64,000 bases of DNA from Xanthomonas bonasiae (lineage in GTDB: Bacteria; Pseudomonadota; Gammaproteobacteria; Xanthomonadales; Xanthomonadaceae): positions 35,807-99,806 of the forward strand of contig NZ_JAFIWB010000021.1 in NCBI RefSeq assembly GCF_017163705.1. The letters are read 5' to 3'. The position numbers were made by a program, and so were the translations under genes. Under the pieces are notes generated by a model. It worked only from the letters and a program-made list of their open reading frames with translations, was not told the origin of the DNA and made no database searches. This document shows positions 28,147 through 38,880 of the stretch, piece after piece; position 1 is the first letter of the stretch; each line of letters begins with the position of its first letter.

Positions 28147-28422
28147 ATGCACACGCAGTCGTTGTGTTCCGAACTGCAGGCGCTGCTGGAGCGCGAGCTG
28201 GGCCAGGGCAACCGCATGCAGGAGCCGCCGCATCGGACCGACTGGCCCGAGTCCGGCTCGGTGTTCGTGGCCTTGCGGCACGATCTGCGCAGCGCCGTGG
28301 GCAGCCTGCCCGCGGCGGTACGCCATTCGGTGTGCCGCGATCCGCACTACGGTTGGCACGACGAGTGCTACTGCGAGATTCACCGGCACCTGCTGGTGGC
28401 GGGCGTGACCAAGCCGCCGTGA
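28147..28422 (+). CDS. Small Cys/His-containing hypothetical protein
   Basis: 91 aa. It has no signal peptide or membrane helix. The C-terminal half contains VCRDPHYGWHDECYCEIHRH, four Cys or His clusters that could bind a metal, though no known finger spacing is recognised. The N-terminal half is helical (LCSELQALLERELGQG). ATG 28147 has GCGGAG upstream. Family unknown. It is bracketed by the lpdA hairpin and a bidirectional terminator. Confidence 0.55.
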   Translation: MHTQSLCSELQALLERELGQGNRMQEPPHRTDWPESGSVFVALRHDLRSAVGSLPAAVRHSVCRDPHYGWHDECYCEIHRHLLVAGVTKPP

Positions 28423-28504
28423 GCGGTGTCCGCCGCACCCGCGCCGGCATCGCCGTCCAGGCCGCCGCAGGATCCGACCGCCTGCCAACCGGCCCCATAA
28501 ACGA

Positions 28505-28532
28505 CAAACCCCCGCATCGCTGCGGGGGGTTG
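28505..28532. terminator. Bidirectional hairpin between convergent genes
   Basis: AACCCCCGCA (28507-28516) pairs with TGCGGGGGGTT (28521-28531) around TCGC. Short A/T runs flank both sides. It separates the small plus-strand gene from the outer-membrane protein gene on the minus strand. Confidence 0.8.
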
Positions 28533-28562
28533 CGTTGAAGCTCTTTGCGAGTCCCGAAGGAA

Positions 28563-29390
28563 TCAGAACGCGAAGGTCACACCGGCCACCGGGCCCTTGA
28601 ACTCCTGCTTCAGGCCGACATTGGTCAGCGAGGCGGAGTTGGAGTCGGTCTCGCGGTCCACGTCCAGCTTGAACCAGTCGTAGCCGGCGAAGATGCCGAA
28701 GTTCTTGGTGAAGCGGTACTCGGCGATGGCATTGGCGCGGCTCAGGTCGCCGTCGTACTTGCCGAAATCGCCCCACTTGGTGTTGACGTACTGGCCCTGC
28801 ACGCTGAACAGCCAATGCTCGTTCGGCTGCGCGGTGAAGCGCAGGCCGACCACCGGCGCGGCGCCGTCTTCGCTCTCGTCGATGAAGGTGCCCGAATACA
28901 GGTCGCCCAGGTCGGCGTAGGCATTGGCCTGGACCTTGGCCCACTCGGCGCCGATCTGCAGGCCCATGCTGAACTGCGGGGTGTCGATCACCGAGTAGTC
29001 GTACACCAGGCTGGCCACCTGGTACTTCATCTCACCCTTGACGAAGCTGCCGGCCGGCACGGTGACGCCGTCGTAGCTGAGGTTCTCGCCCAGTTCCTCG
29101 CGGCGGTCCTTGTCGTACTTGAAGTAGTCGAAGATCAGGCGCTGGCGGGTGCTGATGCGGAACACGCCGTCCACGCGCGGCTCCCATTCCTTGCCGCCGA
29201 AGTCGAAGTCCTGCGAACCGGAGATCTCGTTGCCGGCGATGGTGGTGTTGCCGCGCAGGGTGTTGTCGTTGTCCACGTTCATCGCGCCGAGGCGGATGGT
29301 GAAGCGGTCGTCGGTGTCGGCGGCGTGGGCGGGAAGGGCGTAGGCGGCGGCGAGCGCGCACGGCAACGCAAGGGCGAGCAAATGTTTCAT
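28563..29390 (-). CDS. Outer-membrane beta-barrel protein (OmpW/opacity-like)
   Basis: 275 aa. A signal peptide (MKHLLALALPCALAAAYALPAHA) precedes a barrel rich in alternating residues and aromatic girdles: EPRVDGVFRISTRQRLIFDY, YQVASLVYDYSVIDTPQFSM, VVGLRFTAQPNEHWLFSVQG, NAIAEYRFTKNFGIFAGYDW and a C-terminal FKGPVAGVTFAF with the terminal Phe required for assembly. About 10-12 strands are likely. The closest general type is the outer-membrane beta-barrel/autotransporter-like group; no specific substrate. Its leader carries a terminator-like hairpin (29530-29551). Confidence 0.8.
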   Translation of the reverse strand: MKHLLALALPCALAAAYALPAHAADTDDRFTIRLGAMNVDNDNTLRGNTTIAGNEISGSQDFDFGGKEWEPRVDGVFRISTRQRLIFDYFKYDKDRREELGENLSYDGVTVPAGSFVKGEMKYQVASLVYDYSVIDTPQFSMGLQIGAEWAKVQANAYADLGDLYSGTFIDESEDGAAPVVGLRFTAQPNEHWLFSVQGQYVNTKWGDFGKYDGDLSRANAIAEYRFTKNFGIFAGYDWFKLDVDRETDSNSASLTNVGLKQEFKGPVAGVTFAF

Positions 29391-29529
29391 AGGGGGCGAA
29401 GCTCCGTCATCTGGGGATGGATGCGCCGATGGCGAGCGCCACCGCGTGCCGCAACTATCCTTAAAACCGTGTCCACCATCCGTGAAGGTATGGAGGTGGC
29501 ATCGGTCACGGAATCGCAGGCAAAAAGAA

Positions 29530-29551
29530 GAGCCCCGGTCGCCCGGGGCTC
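29530..29551 (-). terminator. Minus-strand hairpin with U-tract in the leader of the barrel gene
   Basis: GAGCCCCGG (29530-29538) pairs with CCGGGGCTC (29543-29551) around a 4-base loop. Read on the minus strand it is followed by TTCTTTTTG, a good intrinsic terminator. It lies 140 bases upstream of the barrel gene start, so it would end a leader transcript or a small RNA, not a gene. Confidence 0.65.
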
Positions 29552-29735
29552 CATGGGTCCGCGCTGCAAATCGACGAGGATGGGCGCAGTCCCTGCATGA
29601 TCGGACCGGAGGCGGGAAGAAAAGTTCCCACGCAAATCCCTGTTGCGATGCATCAATGCGGGCCGCGGTGCGGGTCCGCGACGTGCTATCGTTGGCGGCT
29701 TGGCTGGATCCGGGGACGGCCGCGACCTTTGGCGG

Positions 29736-29765
29736 TTGTCTCGCAAATTGTCCCATTGCTATAAT
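29736..29765 (+). promoter_or_regulatory. Sigma-70 promoter of the ATP synthase operon
   Basis: TATAAT at 29760-29765 is a perfect -10 box and TTGTCT at 29736-29741 a reasonable -35, separated by 18 bases. Transcription would start near 29773, about 50 bases before atpI. The rest of the 433-base gap (29391-29823) holds the leader hairpin of the divergent barrel gene and no gene. Confidence 0.75.
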
Positions 29766-29823
29766 TCCGCGGCTCGACGGACGCGAAGACGTCCTCAACC
29801 CACCACCAACTGCAGGATTTTCT

Positions 29824-30189
29824 GTGCTGAACTCCGTTGATGCGGGTCGGCGGCTGATGCTGCGCGCAGCGATTTACCCGCTGGTGGCGGTGGCCGTGGT
29901 TTCCCTGGCGTTCCTGCTGCTGGGGCCGAAGTACGCCATGGGCGCTGCCGCAACCGGGCTGGCGACGGTGGCGGGAGGATGGCTGGCGGCACGCACCGCG
30001 TTGAGCGGCGGCGTGCAGGCGGCTGGTGCGGCGATGGCGCGGTTGATCGTGGCCATGGTGCTGAAGTGGGTGTTGGTATTCGCGGTACTCGCGCTGGGCT
30101 TTGCCTGGTGGCGGCTGCCTCCTCTGGCCCTGTTGGCGGGTATCGCCACCGGGCTGATGTTCCAGGTTCTGGCTCTGGCCAGACGTTGA
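29824..30189 (+). CDS. atpI: ATP synthase subunit I (AtpI)
   Basis: 121 aa from GTG 29824. Four membrane helices (about residues 12-30, 35-53, 68-92, 95-115), matching the AtpI/UncI type that assists c-ring assembly and magnesium handling. LLLGPKYAMGAAATGLATV and LIVAMVLKWVLVFAVLALGF support this. It is the first gene of the atp operon, 27 bases before atpB. A different start could add or remove a few residues. Confidence 0.8.
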   Translation: MLNSVDAGRRLMLRAAIYPLVAVAVVSLAFLLLGPKYAMGAAATGLATVAGGWLAARTALSGGVQAAGAAMARLIVAMVLKWVLVFAVLALGFAWWRLPPLALLAGIATGLMFQVLALARR

Positions 30190-30216
30190 TCGAATCACGA
30201 TAAAGGCTCAGGACTC

Positions 30217-31011
30217 ATGGCGGGCGAGGAAGCAACCCCTACCTCCTACATCCAGCACCACCTGCAAAACCTCACCTTCCAGGTGCAGGAGGGCGGGTTC
30301 TGGCAGGTGCACGTCGATACCCTGGTCATGTCGGTGCTGTCCGGCCTGCTGATGGTGTTCGGCTTCTGGATCGCCACGCGCAAGGCCACCGCCGGCGTGC
30401 CGGGCAAGTGGCAGGCGTTCGTGGAGATCCTGCTGGAGTTCGTCGACCGCCAGGCCAAGGACACCTACCACGGCACCAGCAAGCTGGTGACCCCGATCGC
30501 GATCACGCTGTTCTTCTGGATCCTGATGATGAACCTCATCAAGATGATCCCGGCGGACTTCATCGCCAAGCCGCTCGAATTGGCCGGCGTGCACTACTGG
30601 AAGCCGGTGCCCACCGCCGACGTCAACGCCACCCTGGGCATGTCGATCAGCGTGTTCTTCCTGATGATCTTCTTCTCGCTGCGCTCCAAGGGCGTGGGCG
30701 GGATGGCCAAGGAATTCCTGACCGCCCCGTTCGGCAAGTGGATGCTGCCGTTCAACCTGATCCTCAATGTCGTCGAGTGGCTGAGCAAGCCGATCTCGCT
30801 GGCGATGCGACTGTTCGGCAACATGTTCGGCGGCGAGATCGTGTTCCTGCTGATCTGGGTGCTGGGCGGTGCCGGCATCTTCGGCGCGCTGGCCGGCGGC
30901 GCATTCGGCTTCGGCTGGATGCTGTTCCACCTGCTGGTGATCCCGCTGCAGGCTTTCATCTTCATGATGCTGTCCATTGTGTATCTGAGCCTGGCGGAAG
31001 ACAGCCACTGA
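30217..31011 (+). CDS. atpB: F1Fo ATP synthase subunit a
   Basis: 264 aa, inner membrane. Subunit a forms the two half-channels through which protons reach the c-ring. The essential Arg is residue 198 within SLAMRLFGNMFGGEI. HVDTLVMSVLSGLLMVFGFW marks the first helices and GWMLFHLLVIPLQAFIFMML the last. ATG 30217 begins MAGEEATPTSYIQHHLQNLT, as in other xanthomonads. It sits between atpI and atpE, with 78 bases before the latter. Confidence 0.97.
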   Translation: MAGEEATPTSYIQHHLQNLTFQVQEGGFWQVHVDTLVMSVLSGLLMVFGFWIATRKATAGVPGKWQAFVEILLEFVDRQAKDTYHGTSKLVTPIAITLFFWILMMNLIKMIPADFIAKPLELAGVHYWKPVPTADVNATLGMSISVFFLMIFFSLRSKGVGGMAKEFLTAPFGKWMLPFNLILNVVEWLSKPISLAMRLFGNMFGGEIVFLLIWVLGGAGIFGALAGGAFGFGWMLFHLLVIPLQAFIFMMLSIVYLSLAEDSH

Positions 31012-31074
31012 CGTTTCTGCTTCACGCGTTTTAAGCAACCCTTCGTTCGATTCACCATCCTCAAGCAACTTTAG

Positions 31075-31389
<315 letters not shown>

Positions 31390-31507
31390 TCCAGTAGCAC
31401 CGGCGGACGGTCGCAGCGATGCGGCCGCCCCCGCTGCGGATGAAGGTTCGGACGCGCCCGCCGCGATGGCGGCGCGTCCACCCCGTCACTTTGGCTGAGC
31501 GTACCCA

Positions 31508-31978
31508 ATGAATATCGGTCTCACCCTCTTTGCCCAGGCGCTGGCGTTTGCCGGTCTGATCTGGATCGTCGCGACCAAGATCTGGCCGCCGCTGATGCAG
31601 GCCATCGAAGAGCGCCAACAGAAGATCGCCGAAGGCCTCGCCGCCGCCGATCGCAGCCAGAAGGATCTGGCGCAGGCGCAGGAAAAGGTCAACGAAGCGC
31701 TGAAAGACGCACGCGTCAAGGCCAACGAGATCATCGATCAGGCCCACGCGCGCGCCAACCAGATCGTCGAAGCGGCCAAGAACGAGGCGATCGCCGAGGC
31801 CAACCGGCAGAAGGATCTGGCCCAGGCCGAGATCGACGCCGCGGCCAACCGTGCGCGCGAGGACCTGCGTCGCCAGGTGTCGCTGCTGGCGGTGAGCGGT
31901 GCGGAAAAGCTGCTCAAGCGCGAAATCGACGCCAACGCCCACAAGGCGCTGCTCGACGAGCTGGCGGCGGAGATCTGA
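31508..31978 (+). CDS. atpF: F1Fo ATP synthase subunit b
   Basis: 156 aa. One N-terminal membrane helix ([20 protein letters not shown]) followed by a long, highly charged coiled-coil helix ([20 protein letters not shown] to [20 protein letters not shown]) makes the peripheral stalk that holds F1 against rotation. The end [20 protein letters not shown] contacts subunit delta. It is preceded by 118 non-coding bases after atpE, unusually long for this operon, and its stop TGA is two bases from atpH. Confidence 0.96.
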   Translation: MNIGLTLFAQALAFAGLIWIVATKIWPPLMQAIEERQQKIAEGLAAADRSQKDLAQAQEKVNEALKDARVKANEIIDQAHARANQIVEAAKNEAIAEANRQKDLAQAEIDAAANRAREDLRRQVSLLAVSGAEKLLKREIDANAHKALLDELAAEI

Positions 31979-31979
31979 G

Positions 31980-32507
31980 ATGAGCCAGGCCCTCACACTG
32001 GCGCGTCCGTATGCCCGCGCCGCGTTCGCCGCGGCCAGCGATGCCGGCAAGCTCGCGCCATGGTCGCAGGCCTTGGCGTTCTCCGCCCAGGTCGCCGCCG
32101 ATCCGCGCGTGGCGGCGTTGCTGCACAACCCGCAGCTGCAGCGCGAGCAGGCGGTGGCGCTGCTGGCGCCGCAGGTGGCCGACGAGCAGTACGCGCGCTT
32201 CCTGAGCCTGCTGGCCGAAGGGCAGCGGCTGCCGCTGCTGCCCGAGATCGCCGGGCTGTACGATCAGCTGCGTGCCGAGGCCGAATGTGTGGTCAAGGCC
32301 AACGTGACCTCGGCCACCCAGCTGAGCGACGCGGAGGTGGCCTCGTTGAAGGTGGCGTTGAAGCAGCGCTTCGGCCGCGAGGTCGAGATCACCACGGCGG
32401 TGGACGCTTCGCTGATCGGCGGCGCGGTGATCGACGCCGGCGACGTGGTCATCGACGGCTCGCTGAAAGGCAAGCTGTCGCGCCTGCAATCCGCACTGGC
32501 CCACTAA
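31980..32507 (+). CDS. atpH: F1Fo ATP synthase subunit delta
   Basis: 175 aa. Delta caps the F1 head and joins it to the b-subunit stalk. The N-terminal helical domain starts [20 protein letters not shown] and the C-terminal domain contains [20 protein letters not shown] and [20 protein letters not shown], both characteristic. ATG 31980 is one base past the atpF stop, so translation is coupled. A roughly 90-base GGGAATGG-type inverted repeat follows before atpA. Confidence 0.96.
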   Translation: MSQALTLARPYARAAFAAASDAGKLAPWSQALAFSAQVAADPRVAALLHNPQLQREQAVALLAPQVADEQYARFLSLLAEGQRLPLLPEIAGLYDQLRAEAECVVKANVTSATQLSDAEVASLKVALKQRFGREVEITTAVDASLIGGAVIDAGDVVIDGSLKGKLSRLQSALAH

Positions 32508-32510
32508 GAA

Positions 32511-32600
32511 GCGGGAATGGCGAATAGAGAAGAGAGAACCCGGCCCGGCGGCGACGCCACCAGCGATTCCCGATTCCCCATTCCCGATTCTCAAAGAAGC
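32511..32600. repeat. GGGAATGG inverted repeat between atpH and atpA
   Basis: GCGGGAATGGCGAATAGAGA at 32511-32530 faces GATTCCCGATTCCCCATTCC and CCCGATTCTC at about 32564-32593. The two arms can pair across a roughly 35-base middle rich in GGCGGCGACG. The same family occupies the next three gaps of the operon. Confidence 0.75.
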
Positions 32601-32654
32601 TAACCAAACGTCGCCATCCGCCTTCGCGCGGTGGACGATCCGAAGGAAACCAAG

Positions 32655-34202
32655 ATGGCAACCACGCTCAATCCCTCCGAAATCAGCGAACTGATCAAGA
32701 ACCGCATCGAGCAGGTCAAGCTGACTGCGGAGTCGCGCAACGAAGGCACGGTCACCAGCGTGTCCGACGGCATCGTGCGCATCTTCGGCCTGGCCGACGT
32801 GATGCAGGGCGAAATGATCGAACTGCCGAACGAGACCTACGCCCTGGCGCTGAACCTGGAGCGCGACTCGGTCGGCGCCGTGGTGCTCGGCGACTACGAG
32901 AACCTGCGCGAAGGCGACGTGGCCAAGACCACCGGCCGCATCCTGGAAGTGCCGGTGGGCAAGGAACTGCTCGGCCGCGTGGTCAACGCGCTGGGCGAGC
33001 CGATCGACGGCAAGGGCCCGCTGGGCACCTCGCAGACCGCGCCGGTGGAGCGCGTGGCGCCGGGCGTGATCTGGCGCAAGTCGGTCGACCAGCCGGTGCA
33101 GACCGGCTACAAGTCGGTCGACGCGATGATCCCGATCGGCCGCGGCCAGCGCGAGCTGGTCATCGGCGACCGCCAGACCGGCAAGACCGCGCTGGCGATC
33201 GATGCGGTGATCAACCAGAAGACCACCGGCATCAAGTGCGTGTACGTGGCGATCGGGCAGAAGGCCTCGACCGTGGCCAACATCGTGCGCAAGCTGGAAG
33301 AGAACGGCGCGCTGGCGCACACCATCGTGGTCGCCGCGACCGCCTCCGAATCGGCGGCGATGCAGTACATCAGCGCCTACGCCGGCTGCACCATGGGCGA
33401 GTACTTCATGGACCGCGGCGAAGACGCGCTGATCGTGTACGACGATCTGTCCAAGCAGGCCGTGGCCTACCGCCAGATCTCGCTGCTGCTGAAGCGCCCG
33501 CCGGGCCGCGAAGCGTATCCGGGCGACGTGTTCTACCTGCACAGCCGCCTGCTGGAGCGCGCCGCGCGCGTGTCCGAGGACTACGTGGAGAAGTTCACCA
33601 ACGGCGAAGTGAAGGGCAAGACCGGTTCGCTGACCGCGCTGCCGATCATCGAAACCCAGGCCGGCGACGTGTCCGCGTTCGTGCCGACCAACGTGATCTC
33701 GATCACCGACGGCCAGATCTTCCTGGAAACCGACCTGTTCAACGCCGGCATCCGTCCGGCGGTGAACGCCGGCATCTCGGTGTCGCGCGTCGGCGGCGCC
33801 GCGCAGACCAAGATCATCAAGAAGCTCTCCGGCGGCATCCGCATCTCGCTGGCGCAGTACCGCGAGCTGGCGGCGTTCGCGCAGTTCGCCTCGGACCTGG
33901 ACGAAGCCACCCGCAAGCAGCTCGAGCGCGGCCAGCGCGTCACCGAGCTGATGAAGCAGAAGCAGTACCTGCCGATGTCCATCGCCAACCAGGCGCTGTC
34001 GATCTACGCGGTCAACGAAGGCTTCCTGGACGACGTGCCGGTCAACAAGATCGGCGCGTTCGAGGAAGGCCTGCATGCGCACTTCGCCAACACCGCCGGC
34101 GAGCTGATCGCCAAGGTCAACGACAGCGGCGACTGGAACGGCGAGATCGAAGCGGCGTTCAAGAAGGGCATCGGCGAGTTCAAGACCACGGGCAGCTGGT
34201 AA
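32655..34202 (+). CDS. atpA: F1Fo ATP synthase subunit alpha
   Basis: 515 aa, regulatory nucleotide-binding subunit of F1. The start [20 protein letters not shown] is canonical. The P-loop [19 protein letters not shown] is near residue 170 and the signature [17 protein letters not shown] near residue 370. [32 protein letters not shown] and [20 protein letters not shown] are typical. The non-catalytic site has the usual Gln in the P-loop. Repeat elements precede and follow the gene. Confidence 0.98.
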   Translation: MATTLNPSEISELIKNRIEQVKLTAESRNEGTVTSVSDGIVRIFGLADVMQGEMIELPNETYALALNLERDSVGAVVLGDYENLREGDVAKTTGRILEVPVGKELLGRVVNALGEPIDGKGPLGTSQTAPVERVAPGVIWRKSVDQPVQTGYKSVDAMIPIGRGQRELVIGDRQTGKTALAIDAVINQKTTGIKCVYVAIGQKASTVANIVRKLEENGALAHTIVVAATASESAAMQYISAYAGCTMGEYFMDRGEDALIVYDDLSKQAVAYRQISLLLKRPPGREAYPGDVFYLHSRLLERAARVSEDYVEKFTNGEVKGKTGSLTALPIIETQAGDVSAFVPTNVISITDGQIFLETDLFNAGIRPAVNAGISVSRVGGAAQTKIIKKLSGGIRISLAQYRELAAFAQFASDLDEATRKQLERGQRVTELMKQKQYLPMSIANQALSIYAVNEGFLDDVPVNKIGAFEEGLHAHFANTAGELIAKVNDSGDWNGEIEAAFKKGIGEFKTTGSW

Positions 34203-34207
34203 GTCAG

Positions 34208-34298
34208 CAGCAGGGATTCGGGATTAGGCATTAGAGATTCGCAGGAGCGGGATACGGGGGGCTTCGGCCAATCCCGAATCCCGATTCCCGAATCCCAC
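34208..34298. repeat. GGGATTCGGGATT inverted repeat between atpA and atpG
   Basis: AGGGATTCGGGATTAGGCAT at about 34211-34230 faces CAATCCCGAATCCCGATTCC and CGAATCCC at about 34269-34297. A long stem-loop can form in the operon message directly ahead of the atpG ribosome site (GAGCGGAGCGAGTA). Confidence 0.8.
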
Positions 34299-34312
34299 GA
34301 GCGGAGCGAGTA

Positions 34313-35176
34313 ATGGCAGGCGGACGCGAAATCAAAACCAAGATCAAGAGCGTGCAGAACACCCGCAAGGTGACGCGCGCGCTCGAGATGGTCTCGGCCT
34401 CCAAGATCCGCAAGGCGCAGGATCGGATGAAGACCTCGCGCCCGTACGCGCAGGCGATGAAGCAGGTGATCGGGCATCTGGCGCAGGCCAGCACCGACTA
34501 CACGCATCCGTTCCTGGTGCAGCGCGACGCGGTCAAGCGCGTCGGCTACATCGTGATCTCCTCCGATCGCGGCCTGGCCGGCGGCCTCAACAACAACCTG
34601 TTCCGCAAGATGCTGGGCGAAGTGCGCCAGTGGCAGGACAAGGGCGCCGGCATCGACGTGGTCACCATCGGCCAGAAGGCCTCGGTGTTCTTCCGCCGGC
34701 TCAAGGTCGACATGGTTGGCAGCGTCAGCCACCTCGGCGACGTGCCGCAGCTGGAACAGCTGATCGGCGTGATCAAGGTGATGCTGGATGCGTTCACCGA
34801 GGGCAAGGTCGACCGCGTCTACCTGGTCTACAACCGCTTCGTGAACACGATGACGCAGAAGGCCAGCTTCGACCAGCTGCTGCCGCTGCCGGCGGCGGAG
34901 AACCAGGTCGCGCACCACGACTGGGACTACCTGTACGAACCCGATGCCGCGACCGTGCTGGATCACGTGATGACGCGCTACATCGAGTCGCTGGTGTACC
35001 AGGCGGTGCTGGAGAACGTGGCCTCCGAGCATGCCGCGCGCATGGTCGCGATGAAGGCGGCCAGCGACAACGCCAACAAGCTGATCAGCACCTTGCAGCT
35101 GATCTACAACAAGGCGCGCCAGGCGGCGATTACCCAGGAAATTTCCGAGATCGTCGGCGGCGCAGCCGCTGTGTAG
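34313..35176 (+). CDS. atpG: F1Fo ATP synthase subunit gamma
   Basis: 287 aa. Gamma is the central rotor shaft turning inside the alpha3beta3 ring. The N-terminal helix contains [20 protein letters not shown] followed by [15 protein letters not shown], and the C-terminal helix ends with [20 protein letters not shown] sequence ([20 protein letters not shown]) and EIVGGAAAV, both strongly conserved. [20 protein letters not shown] is also diagnostic. A repeat element of about 90 bases separates it from atpA and another from atpD. Confidence 0.97.
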   Translation: MAGGREIKTKIKSVQNTRKVTRALEMVSASKIRKAQDRMKTSRPYAQAMKQVIGHLAQASTDYTHPFLVQRDAVKRVGYIVISSDRGLAGGLNNNLFRKMLGEVRQWQDKGAGIDVVTIGQKASVFFRRLKVDMVGSVSHLGDVPQLEQLIGVIKVMLDAFTEGKVDRVYLVYNRFVNTMTQKASFDQLLPLPAAENQVAHHDWDYLYEPDAATVLDHVMTRYIESLVYQAVLENVASEHAARMVAMKAASDNANKLISTLQLIYNKARQAAITQEISEIVGGAAAV

Positions 35177-36705
<1,529 letters not shown>

Positions 36706-36711
36706 CAGCCG

Positions 36712-36833
36712 GGATTCGGCATTCGGGATTAGGGATACGCAAAGGCGGGTGTCGGGTTTGATGGATTCGAATGGAGGAGAAGGCGGTGACACCGCTTTGA
36801 CCAATCCCGAATCCCCAATCCCCAATCCCGCCT
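36712..36833. repeat. GGGATTCGGCATTCGGGATT inverted repeat between atpD and atpC
   Basis: CGGGATTCGGCATTCGGGAT at about 36712-36731 faces CCAATCCCGAATCCCCAATC and CCCAATCCCG at about 36802-36831, with about 70 bases between the arms. This is the longest member of the family in the operon. Confidence 0.8.
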
Positions 36834-36851
36834 CGCGCCAGCGAGGTAACC

Positions 36852-37274
36852 ATGAGCACCATCCGTTGCGACATCGTCAGCGCCGAGCATGAGATCTACC
36901 ACGGTGAAGCGACCCTGGTGGTCGCCACCGGCGAGCTGGGCGAGCTGGGCATCGCGCCCAAGCACGCGCCGCTGATCACCCGGCTCAAGCCCGGCAAGGT
37001 GGTGGTCACCACCGCCAGCGGCGAGCAGCTGGATTTCGCCATTTCCGGCGGCATCCTCGAGGTGCAGCCGCAGGTGGTGACCATCCTGGCCGACACCGCG
37101 ATCCGCGCGCAGGACATCGACGAGGCGTCGGTGCGCAAGGCCAAGGAAGACGCCGAGCGCATGCTGGCCAACCGCGGCGAGGGCATCGACGTGGCCGAGG
37201 CGCAGGCCAAGCTGGCGGAAGTCACCGCGCAGCTGCAGGCGCTGGAACGCCTGCGCAAGAACCTCAAGCACTGA
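36852..37274 (+). CDS. atpC: F1Fo ATP synthase subunit epsilon
   Basis: 140 aa. Epsilon sits on the gamma foot, links the shaft to the c-ring and inhibits ATP hydrolysis through its C-terminal helices. The beta-sandwich opens [20 protein letters not shown] and includes [40 protein letters not shown] is the strong family block, and [11 protein letters not shown] ends the helical domain. An intrinsic terminator ends the operon 41 bases after the stop. Confidence 0.97.
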   Translation: MSTIRCDIVSAEHEIYHGEATLVVATGELGELGIAPKHAPLITRLKPGKVVVTTASGEQLDFAISGGILEVQPQVVTILADTAIRAQDIDEASVRKAKEDAERMLANRGEGIDVAEAQAKLAEVTAQLQALERLRKNLKH

Positions 37275-37315
37275 GTCTCGCGGCGCGCGCCGTCTGGCGC
37301 AGGCATGCGACGAAG

Positions 37316-37340
37316 ACGCCGGCGGCTGCCGGCGTTTTTC
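37316..37340 (+). terminator. Intrinsic terminator of the atp operon
   Basis: ACGCCGGC (37316-37323) and GCCGGCGT (37328-37335) form an 8-bp stem with a GGCT loop, followed by TTTTT at 37335-37339. Confidence 0.9.
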
Positions 37341-37595
37341 GTTTGTGGGCCACGTCCGCTGTACGCCGTGCCGTTTCGCAGCGGCGAGGAGCGCAGCTGC
37401 CGTCTCGCGCGTAGCGCCGGCATCGCCGCAACAGTGACGCGGCGCACGGCGCAGGCTTTATCGCCGCTGACTCGGCGGCGCCGGCGCGCGCCAGGCGCGG
37501 CGCGATGCAATGAAAACGTCCTCCGGCTTCGGCAAGATGGCCGCCCGATCTGCGGATTCATTCCCCCACGCAGACGGTTTTTCAGGAGAGACCCG

Positions 37596-38168
37596 ATGAC
37601 CGCTTCCGTCGCTGCCACACTCCCGCGCGTGCTGAGCGCGCTGCTGGCCGGCACTGCCATGCTGGGCTGCGCGATGCCCGCGCGCAGCGCCACGCCGCTG
37701 GAACCGCTGCTCGACCGCATCGTCGAGCGCAACGCGATCGGCGACCAGGTGGCGCTGAGCAAATGGGACAGCGGCAAGCCGGTGCTGGACGCCACGCGCG
37801 AAGCCGCGGTGCTGGCCAGCGTGCGCGAGCAGGCGCCGGCGCACGGCGTGGATGCGGACGATGCGGCGCGCTTCTTCGGCATGCAGATCGAGTCCAACAA
37901 GCTGGTGCAATACCAGTTGCTGGAGCGCTGGCGGCTGCGCGGCCGTGCCCCCGACCAGCCGCGTCCGGACCTGACCGCGCTGCGCGCGCGGCTGGACCAG
38001 CTGCAGGGCGAAATGCTGGACGCCTTGCAGGCCAGCGCCGCGGCGCGGCAGGCGCCGGAGTGTCCCGCGGCGACCGCGCGCGCGGCCGAGGCCTATGCGC
38101 TGCGCTGGCAGCTGGACCAGGTCCATCGCACCGCGCTGGTGCGCAGCCTGGGCGATTTCTGCCACTGA
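37596..38168 (+). CDS. Secreted chorismate mutase, AroQ-gamma class
   Basis: 190 aa. A signal peptide ([20 protein letters not shown] and a following Cys-Ala core to PARSA) directs export, the mark of the periplasmic AroQ-gamma enzymes (*AroQ). The mature helical protein contains [40 protein letters not shown] and [20 protein letters not shown], where the conserved Arg, Lys and Gln active-site residues occur. It converts chorismate to prephenate outside the cytoplasm; the physiological role of exported forms in plant-associated bacteria is unclear. ATG 37596 follows CAGGAGAG. The 255-base gap after atpC shows no gene. Confidence 0.85.
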   Translation: MTASVAATLPRVLSALLAGTAMLGCAMPARSATPLEPLLDRIVERNAIGDQVALSKWDSGKPVLDATREAAVLASVREQAPAHGVDADDAARFFGMQIESNKLVQYQLLERWRLRGRAPDQPRPDLTALRARLDQLQGEMLDALQASAAARQAPECPAATARAAEAYALRWQLDQVHRTALVRSLGDFCH

Positions 38169-38264
38169 GCGAGGCGAGCGGGGCGCAGTCGTCCCGATTG
38201 CACCGGCATGCGGCCTGCGCGGTCGAGGGCGCGCGGGCCGCGCCGTGCGCAGCGGCCTGTTTTT

Positions 38265-38330
38265 TGTAGGAGCGTTCAGCCGCGACGGGCGTTGCCGAGA
38301 GTGCCTGTCGCGGCTGAAGCCGCGCCTACA
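38265..38330. repeat. GTAGGAGC inverted repeat after the chorismate mutase gene
   Basis: TGTAGGAGCGTTCAGCCGCG (one base group shorter than other copies) is mirrored by CGCGGCTGAAGCCGCGCCTA at about 38310-38329. It lies between convergent genes. Confidence 0.8.
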
Positions 38331-38352
38331 GGGGTGTGCTGCGTGCTGCGCC

Positions 38353-38736
38353 TTAGCGGTACACCACGTGCCGCCCCACGAAGAACGACAGTACCGCCAG
38401 CAGGCCTTCGACCACCGGCTTGGCCAGCCAGGCCAGGCGCAGGCCCAGCGCGTCCACGCACAGCGCCACCAGCCAGGTGCTGAGCAGGGTCATCAGGATC
38501 CACACCGCCATGAAGCGGCCGAACCGCTGCCAGCCCAGGCGCGCGCCGTCGCCGCTGGCGAAGGTGATGCGGCCGTTGAGCCAGAAGCCGAGCAGGGCGC
38601 CGCAGACGCGGCCGAGCACGTTGGCCGGGATCGGCGGCATGCCGGCGGCGGTCGCCGCGACGAACACGCTCCAGTCGATCAGCAGTTGCAGCAATCCGAT
38701 CACGACGAATTGACTGCCCTGGCGCAGCAGACTCAT
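38353..38736 (-). CDS. GtrA family membrane protein
   Basis: 127 aa with four membrane helices. GtrA-like proteins are thought to help flip lipid-linked sugars used in surface polysaccharide modification. Family features: [20 protein letters not shown] at the N-terminus, [20 protein letters not shown] in the middle and [20 protein letters not shown] at the end. It has no glycosyltransferase partner beside it. It is divergent from glmU across 144 bases, and a shared sugar-nucleotide context is possible but not demonstrated. Confidence 0.88.
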   Translation of the reverse strand: MSLLRQGSQFVVIGLLQLLIDWSVFVAATAAGMPPIPANVLGRVCGALLGFWLNGRITFASGDGARLGWQRFGRFMAVWILMTLLSTWLVALCVDALGLRLAWLAKPVVEGLLAVLSFFVGRHVVYR

Positions 38737-38880
38737 GGAAGCCCTGGGTTGGGATCAAGCGCGCATGCTAGCGTCTGCCACGCAGATGTAAATGCCGCGG
38801 CGTCGCGACGCCGCGGGCGTTGCGGCACGCTGACGCGGCTGCCTCTAAAATCCCCGTCTGACCCGGAATGGAACTTCCCC

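Noticed and set aside
26074..28944. 956-codon minus-strand frame opposite lpdA
   Set aside because: lpdA is unmistakable on the plus strand; the minus frame is a GC-driven shadow.
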